A stretch of 64,000 nt of DNA from Coptis chinensis (Eukaryota > Streptophyta > Magnoliopsida > Ranunculales > Ranunculaceae), in the NCBI GenBank assembly GCA_015680905.1, contig CM027382.1, positions 10,017,501-10,081,500 on the forward strand. Reading direction: 5' to 3'. How positions within the stretch are numbered: the first letter of the stretch is position 1; the number at the start of each line of letters is the position of its first letter. Shown here piece by piece: positions 60,601 through 64,000 of this stretch. Under the pieces are notes generated by a model. The model saw only the letters and a program-made list of their open reading frames with translations. It did not search any database and was not told the DNA's origin. A program made the translations under genes and the position numbers.

Positions 60601-63600
60601 TTTGATGCAATAACAAATACAAATCATGGCAACCATAAAAGAAACAATCCATTTATTACATAAAAACATGTTGTCGATGATCACATTGAAACTCCTAAAT
60701 CACAAAAGATTAAAGTAGTCACAACTTTACGTTCTGGCAAAATAGTTGACAATATAATAGTTTGACCAAAATAGCCTGCACCTATAGAGATACCAGTTCC
60801 AATACAAAATTTACCGTGAACCAACGAAAACGATATCTCCAAATGTCCCTATAGATATTCTAGTTCTTAAACCATCAACTCACTCACATGACCCAATTAC
60901 ATAATATAAAACAAAGGCACCTTTTCCAGCACGCTTGATGACACCCAAGGATGATTAAATTTTTGATGAAATCAGAGAGACATTCAAGAATCTAACCATA
61001 AATCTTCTATTTCTAGATGTCATCAAACATTTACCCAAACATGCCAAATTTCTCAAGGATATGTGCACCAACAAAAGAAGAACTAACATTCAAAAGATTC
61101 CTTTCTTATAGAACAATTTCCATCCCACACATAAACCAATAGAATGGATTAAATACAAAGATCCCGGTTGTCCTACCATTCCTTGCACTATAGGAGATAA
61201 ATTACCAGCATCACTGCTCGCTTTCGATCTTAGAGCAAAGTGTTAACCTCCTTCCATACTACCTATTCAAACAACTTTCGGTTTCCATGAACTTACACCT
61301 ACAACTATGACATTACAATTAGCGGATCGCCCATTAAATACCAAAGGCATAGTTGAAAATGTTATGGTCAAAGTTAAAGATTTTACTACCTGTTGATCTA
61401 GTCATCCTTGGCACGAAGTCGCTCAATATTCCATACCCATTATTCTGGGGCATCTTTTTTGGCACAACCAATACCCTTATAAATTGCGCGCATTGGATCT
61501 ATGACCATGTCTTTTCGAAAATCTTTTCAGTGGAAGTTAATGTTTTAAAATGATGAAGCAATAGATGGAAGAGGAATTAGATGGAAAGTGAGTATGATAG
61601 AAAATATAGTCAAAGAATATTGCGAAAGAACTTTCCCCGAAAAATGGCGTGTTTCAATTCTTATCCTTTGGAGACTCAGATTTTGTGAGATCATTCTATG
61701 GAAGATACCAACAATTTGGCATTCGTTCCTTTATACAATTCAGATGATGATCTACCTAAAGATAAAGAGAACTCACCGTGAAAGTGTTCAATGTAAAGAA
61801 CAAAACCCCATAGAAACCTTGTTACCCGATTCACCGACATCTAAGCTTAAGACTCTCCTCCTAACTTAAAATATATTTATCTTGATTCACATTGCACTCA
61901 TCCCATCATCATCTCATCTCAGTTAATAGAAAGGAAGAAGAGCGTCCCTTAGAGTAATTCGAGAACATTGCTCTGCAATCCTGTTGGTGTCTTGATTGAT
62001 CTAAAGATTTGAACACACCGAATTCATCCGGGAAGAAATGCTAAGAATTCTAGAGAACCATAGTGCCGTTTAAATCTAGCTATGAAAGAAGTAGTGCGAA
62101 AAGAGATATTAAGATTCTTTGGATCCCGGAATCATTTATCCCATATCGGCGGTGAATGAGTTAGTCCTATTCATGTAATACAAAAGAAATGCGGATTACA
62201 ATGGTTTTCAATGCAAATGGGAGTTACTTCCAAGACGAGTTCCTATCATGTGGAAGATTTGTATTGATTATAGGAAGTTAAATGATGTCACGAGGAAAGA
62301 TCATTTCCCCTTCCGTTTGTTGATCGATGCTTGAACGCGACTAGCGGGACATGCTTATTCGGGTTTTCTTGGATGGATATTCGATATTTTCAAATTTTTA
62401 ATCCATGAAACCGATCAAGAAAAAACCACTTTCACTTGCCTTTTTTGGAACCTCTATAGCATACTACGTATGCCCTTGATCTCTGTAATGAACCCCTTAC
62501 ATTTTAGCGGCGCGATGTTGCATATTTTCGGTGATATGGTGGAGAGATTCATGAAAGTTTTATGGATGATTTTTCCTCTATGGAGATTCTTTCGATGACT
62601 ACCTATCCAACCTTTCTAAAACTATTGGCCCGTTGTCAAGAAAAGAATCTATTCCTTAATTGGGAATAGTGTTAGGTCACATTGTGTCTAAAATGGTATA
62701 GAGGTCGATAAAGCTATACAGATAAAAAATTCTTACTCTACCTACTACACGGACCATCCATGATATCATTGCCTTTTAGGTCATGCTGGTTTTATAGAAG
62801 ATTCATTTAAAATTTCTCAAAATTGTTAAACCGCTAACCAATCTTCTTATAAAAGATATACCCTTTGATTTTAATTCGATCGTGATTGCGGCTTTTAGAA
62901 ACATTTCGAAACCAAATAAGCGCACCAACTATTCCTTCAATTGGTGAAACCTTTTTGAGCTCATATATGATGTTAGTAATTATATTGTTGGCACCTTACT
63001 AGGTCAAAAACATTATAATGAACCTACAATTATTTACTATGCAAGTAAGACACTAAATGAAGCTCAACCTAATTATACAAATCACTGAAAAAGAATTCTT
63101 AGCCATTGTGGACCTTAGACAAATTTAGGCCTTATTTCGGTAGGTTCTAAAAACCTTAATTTATACCGACCGCACCGCAGAACTTAGGTACCTTCTAGCC
63201 CGAAGAAGGATGCTAAGCGAGATTAATCCGTGGATCCTTCTCCTATAAAAATTCACGTAAAGAGATTAAAATAAAAAAGGAGTTGAAAACGAAGTGGTCG
63301 AAAGCACCTATCTAGATTAAACAATGATAGCGGCGGTGATTCGATTCCATTTCGTGATTCTTTTCCTAATGAAAGCACCTTTTATCGCTATCCTTTCCGC
63401 ACCTTTGGTACGTTGATGATATTGTGAACAATCTAATTGGTAGAAGACAATCCACCATTATGAAATAGAAATCAATGGAAGAAGTTTTTTAGCTAAAGTA
63501 AAGTACTATCATTGGGATGATCCCTATCTTTCAAATATTGCGGGACCAAATTATTCCATACGATTCCGTGACCGGGAACAATGCAGCGGTATTATCTTTT

Positions 63601-63935
63601 TGTCACGAATAGTCTTGTGGATGACATTATAGTGCAAATAAAACTGCATTAAAAGTGTTACAATGTGGATTCAACCGTCAACACTCTTTCTTGATGCTTT
63701 TGTTCATTGCCAAAACTTGCATTCATTCATCCCAACATCTTGGTCGTATTTCTAAATGTAACATGATTACCATAAATCCCATTCTCGCGAGTGGAGATTT
63801 TTCAATGTTTAGTATCGATTTCATGGGACCCTTCCTAACTTCTAATGGTTTCATCTATATCCTTGTGCGTATCTATGTATCCAAATGGATCGAGGGGTGG
63901 ATCCGCATTTCCCTCAAAGTGTGCTACAAATAACA
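60601..63935 (+). pseudogene. Element 3: plus-strand Athila/Tat gag-pol remnant, heavily broken
   Basis: Domains follow gypsy order on plus. A Gag/protease linker (60955-61090) contains INLLFLDVIKHLPKHAKFLK. Protease reads TMTLQLADRPLNTKG near 61305-61345. Reverse transcriptase shows LPRKDHFPLP-type text near 62290 and ESFMDDFSSMEI near 62550. RNase H reads [17 protein letters not shown] near 63040. Integrase reads MLQCGF at 63655 and [18 protein letters not shown] near 63805. Stops and frame changes occur every few dozen codons. The N-terminal gag and the 5' LTR are absent on the left, where the inverted LTR copy sits instead. The end lies at or beyond the window edge. Confidence 0.8.
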
Positions 63936-64000
63936 TACACTACGATATTTTTTTTGGGTGAATTATAAACTATTTTAAACTAGTATTTTTTTTCAATGGA

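Noticed and set aside
1-64000. tRNA or rRNA genes
   Set aside because: No cloverleaf or rRNA core was recognised by eye; the only tRNA-like signals are the retrotransposon primer sites. A tRNAscan-SE run would settle this.

Overview
The window looks like plant nuclear DNA, most likely from a eudicot. It has small exons with GT/AG introns, a NAC-domain transcription factor, a HAK/KUP-type potassium transporter, a MORF/DAG-like organellar protein and large amounts of plant transposable elements. I cannot name the species. Host genes are few and confined to the left quarter, plus one small gene near 44.8 kb. Everything else is mobile DNA and its remnants.

Layout. 1.29-4.35 kb (minus): a five-exon membrane-tethered-type NAC gene. 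Two adjacent in-frame stops separate its soluble part from its C-terminal membrane anchor. 6.77-9.95 kb (minus): a HAK/KUP potassium-transporter gene with intact splice sites but several frameshifts and a nonsense codon, called a pseudogene. 12.1-12.75 kb (minus): a purple acid phosphatase remnant. 14.15-15.27 kb: a non-autonomous PIF/Harbinger-like element with TTA target duplications. 16.1-24.2 kb: a decayed Mutator-like (MULE) region. A DUF1985/Ulp1-protease gene on plus converges with a MuDR-type transposase on minus.

24.26-41.98 kb: an LTR retrotransposon (element 1, minus strand) with two ~1.45 kb LTRs, a tRNA-Asp-type primer binding site, a polypurine tract, degraded Ty3/gypsy gag-pol of the Athila/Tat type and about 7.5 kb between pol and the 3' LTR. 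44.57-44.99 kb: the MORF-like gene. 45.6-45.75 kb: one CACTA-type terminus. 45.75-57.17 kb: a second, better preserved Athila/Tat element (element 2, minus), with a 5' LTR and gag-pol but no 3' LTR that I could recognise. 57.2-60.55 kb: the 3' tail and LTR of a plus-strand relative, facing an inverted copy of the same LTR. 60.6-64 kb: a heavily broken plus-strand gag-pol (element 3).

The genes do not form one pathway. The points of most interest are the loss of the NAC membrane anchor from its reading frame, the convergent transposase/Ulp1 arrangement, and the inverted LTR pair that could form a long hairpin transcript. Several coding regions carry small indels. Some may be assembly or base-calling errors, so frame-breaking claims should be confirmed with accurate reads.
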